A stretch of DNA of 64,000 nucleotides from JAJDTR01 sp965220415 (GTDB lineage: Bacteria; Poribacteria; WGA-4E; JAJDTR01), in NCBI GenBank assembly GCA_965220415.1, contig OZ244829.1, forward strand, positions 3,658,001 through 3,722,000, in the 5' to 3' direction. Position numbers and translations under genes: made by a program. Shown here one piece after another: positions 63,019-64,000 of the stretch (its first letter is position 1; every line of letters begins with the position of its first letter). Under the pieces are notes generated by a model. That model was not told the origin of the DNA, made no database searches, and was given only the letters and a program-made list of their open reading frames with translations.

Positions 63019-63360
63019 TCAATCACCTCCTCTTCGAAGGCACCGGCGAGGCTTTTCGGTTACACTGATAATGACGGTTTTGAACTCCTCCTCGGAATAA
63101 GTAGCCACATCATTTGAATCGATATGCGCTTTAGCTACGACAACTTCATACGTGCTTTGGGTTTCGTAATCTAACACCTCTCCCGTTTTCAATTGACCGG
63201 TGGAACCGTTGATAGAGAAGTGATTCAGATCGGAGCCGACGACTGTGCCTGACGGCGAATTCTCACGGACTGAAAACGCGTGGGCTTGATCCGCCGGTGT
63301 CGCCAGCACAATGAGACCGATAACGAGGGTTGATAAAAGAACTTCTCGCAGCTTATACAT
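63019..63360 (-). CDS. Secreted mini-cadherin-like protein, probably truncated
   Basis: 113 residues. Signal peptide (LREVLLSTLVIGLIVLATPA). Then parts of one cadherin domain: FSVRENSPSGTVVG, NHFSINGSTGQLKTGEVLDY and TYEVVVAKAH. The calcium-binding DxDxD segment normally between GTVVG and HFSI is missing, and the C-terminus ends abruptly in KPRRCLRRGGD. So either a degenerate remnant or a short secreted product. No strong Shine-Dalgarno. Confidence 0.65.
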   Translation of the reverse strand: MYKLREVLLSTLVIGLIVLATPADQAHAFSVRENSPSGTVVGSDLNHFSINGSTGQLKTGEVLDYETQSTYEVVVAKAHIDSNDVATYSEEEFKTVIISVTEKPRRCLRRGGD

Positions 63361-63386
63361 TTGTCAATCCCTCTTATTGTTGGAAC

Positions 63387-63622
63387 CAGGGGAAACGCAT
63401 CTAATTTAGAGGATGTCTCATGGCGGTAGAATTTACGATTAATGTTGGGTTTCACTCATATTTTTGGCATGTTCATGCAGAGTGGAGACTCGGAAACGCC
63501 TCTAAGATTAACGATCATTAACGAATTTCGTTCAACCCAACCTACGATCCTTAGAAAAATTGCCACAAACTTAGCCTGATTTCCTTTTTTGCCAAGCAGA
63601 AAATTTAGATGCGTTTCCCCTG
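63387..63622. mobile_element. 236-bp MITE-like element with TIRs and 10-bp target duplication
   Basis: Left end CAGGGGAAACGCATCTAA, right end its exact complement TTAGATGCGTTTCCCCTG. Both are flanked by the same 10 bp, TTGTTGGAAC (63377-63386 and 63623-63632). No transposase inside. Ends beginning CAGGG with 8-10-bp duplications are known from the ISAs1 family, so a parent of that type is plausible. The interior carries GTTGGGTT/AACCCAAC arms and an internal near-copy GGAAACGCCTCTAAGATT. Confidence 0.85.
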
Positions 63623-63748
63623 TTGTTGGAACGACTGTAACTTGCGTGACAGTCAGGGATGACGGATTGAGGCACGAGGGAAGCAAGAAAAACTCGCGCC
63701 TCGTTTTACGGAGGGTTCCATCTCCAACCGTCCTTTTAGCCCGTGGGT

Positions 63749-63877
63749 TCATTGTTCGAGTGTTATGCTTTCGGTATGTCGCCGATATTCCGCATCATAT
63801 TCGTCACGGATTTTCTCGTGAATCGAATCTGGGATATTATCTAGCTTCTTGCAGTGCTCCGAAAACACGTTCGGCTG
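63749..63877 (-). pseudogene. Protein-like frame continuing past the TAG of the next gene
   Basis: Directly in frame after the stop at 63878: QPNVFSEHCKKLDNIPDSI, HEKIRDEYDAEYRRHTESIT, LEQ, TGA. It may be a small protein starting at GTG 63868 (no Shine-Dalgarno) or the far end of a longer reading frame interrupted by TAG. Confidence 0.35.
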
Positions 63878-64000
63878 CTACATACCGCCCTCACCGAACA
63901 CCTCAAAGCTACCATCCTTCACGATGAGTATGGTTGGATCGTAAGCTCCGTCGCCAACCTCATTGAACGAGAACTGCCCCAATATCGTATCCAGATCGCT
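63878..64000 (-). CDS. 3' end of a second LivK-like binding protein, cut by window
   Basis: Last 40 codons: LDTILGQFSFNEVGDGAYDP, TILIVKDGSFEVFGEGGM, TAG. It matches the end of the binding protein at 56949 (ETLLGSFSFDEVGDAVYDP, HVLIVRDGEFEV). The remainder lies beyond the window. Confidence 0.85.
   Translation of the reverse strand, partial: SDLDTILGQFSFNEVGDGAYDPTILIVKDGSFEVFGEGGM

Larger units (their letters stand above)
63361..63877. other. Intergenic region hosting a small mobile element
   Basis: Contains the 236-bp inverted-repeat element, the remnant frame at 63749-63877 and, at about 63682-63712, a hairpin GAGGCACGAG/CTCGCGCCTC (one mismatch) followed by GTTTTA that could terminate plus-strand transcription. 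A 98-codon minus-strand frame here is not convincing. Confidence 0.55.

Noticed and set aside
63456..63752. 98-codon minus-strand frame
   Set aside because: Runs across the MITE's inverted repeat and target duplication, so it is assembled from inserted DNA by chance.
1..64000. tRNA, rRNA, tmRNA, RNase P or SRP RNA genes and known riboswitches
   Set aside because: No cloverleaf with conserved GTTCRANYC-type arm, no rRNA core motifs and no recognisable riboswitch consensus were found by eye; a covariance-model scan would be needed to exclude weak cases.

Overview
The window (64 kb, roughly half GC) looks like a chromosomal piece of a Candidatus Poribacteria-type bacterium or a close relative. 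This rests on the gene content: large secreted proteins built from WD40, leucine-rich, lamin-tail, Big-1 and cadherin-like modules; dockerin-like DVNGDGVVNILDLV pairs; a C-terminal sorting domain with the NYPNPFNPETWIPY signature ending in RKMLI.K; an Uma2-family protein; and several Gfo/Idh/MocA oxidoreductases. No rRNA, tRNA, CRISPR array or intact transposase was seen. The taxonomic call is an inference from family content.

Layout. 1-20 kb: 3' part of carB, an unknown acidic protein, a stand-alone RfaE domain II nucleotidyltransferase, an Uma2 protein, two Gfo/Idh/MocA oxidoreductases, a D-2-hydroxyacid dehydrogenase, a UDG-like small protein, a solitary HsdR_N/DUF5655 protein, a CopA-type copper ATPase, a TPR protein, an O-methyltransferase, a double-length altronate dehydratase-like protein and a ModC-like ATPase. 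20-33 kb: three giant secreted multidomain proteins and a lipoprotein. 33-34 kb: a third Gfo/Idh/MocA protein. 34-44 kb, minus strand: an iron-sulfur block in transcription order moaA, sufC, sufB, sufD, glutaredoxin, sufS, sufU, Rieske ferredoxin, sufT/DUF59, DUF971-rhodanese, then a small EamA-like membrane protein. 44-52 kb: accessory, partly decayed DNA with lipoproteins, a STAS protein, a kelch protein and a truncated kelch copy, DoxX, and several small reading frames broken by one in-frame stop. 52.5-55.9 kb: a tightly coupled three-gene operon (beta-repeat envelope protein, membrane protein with a PD-(D/E)XK nuclease-like N-terminus, vWA-like lipoprotein), the best candidate here for an undescribed system. 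56-64 kb: lipoproteins, a LivK-like binding protein and the tail of a paralogue, a metzincin-WD40-dockerin protein, a DUF4405 protein, Cu/Zn SOD, small unknown genes and a truncated cadherin-like protein.

How the parts work together. The Suf block forms an almost complete Fe-S assembly unit (SufBCD scaffold, SufS/SufU sulfur supply, SufT maturation) with Fe-S clients (MoaA, Rieske) in the same array. The sugar-acid/polyol enzymes (Gfo/Idh/MocA x3, D-hydroxyacid dehydrogenase, UxaA-like) suggest carbohydrate-acid catabolism. The secreted proteins share exchangeable C-terminal dockerin and sorting modules, implying a common export or anchoring route.

The intergenic DNA is unusually structured: nine copies of a modular repeat built from GGATCTCTATCGC-like and TTCACTCGCTTGATC-like units, families of short hairpins bordered by GTAGG/CCTAC, a 236-bp element with 18-bp terminal inverted repeats and a perfect 10-bp target duplication (63387-63622), and an 89-bp nested hairpin (48154-48242).
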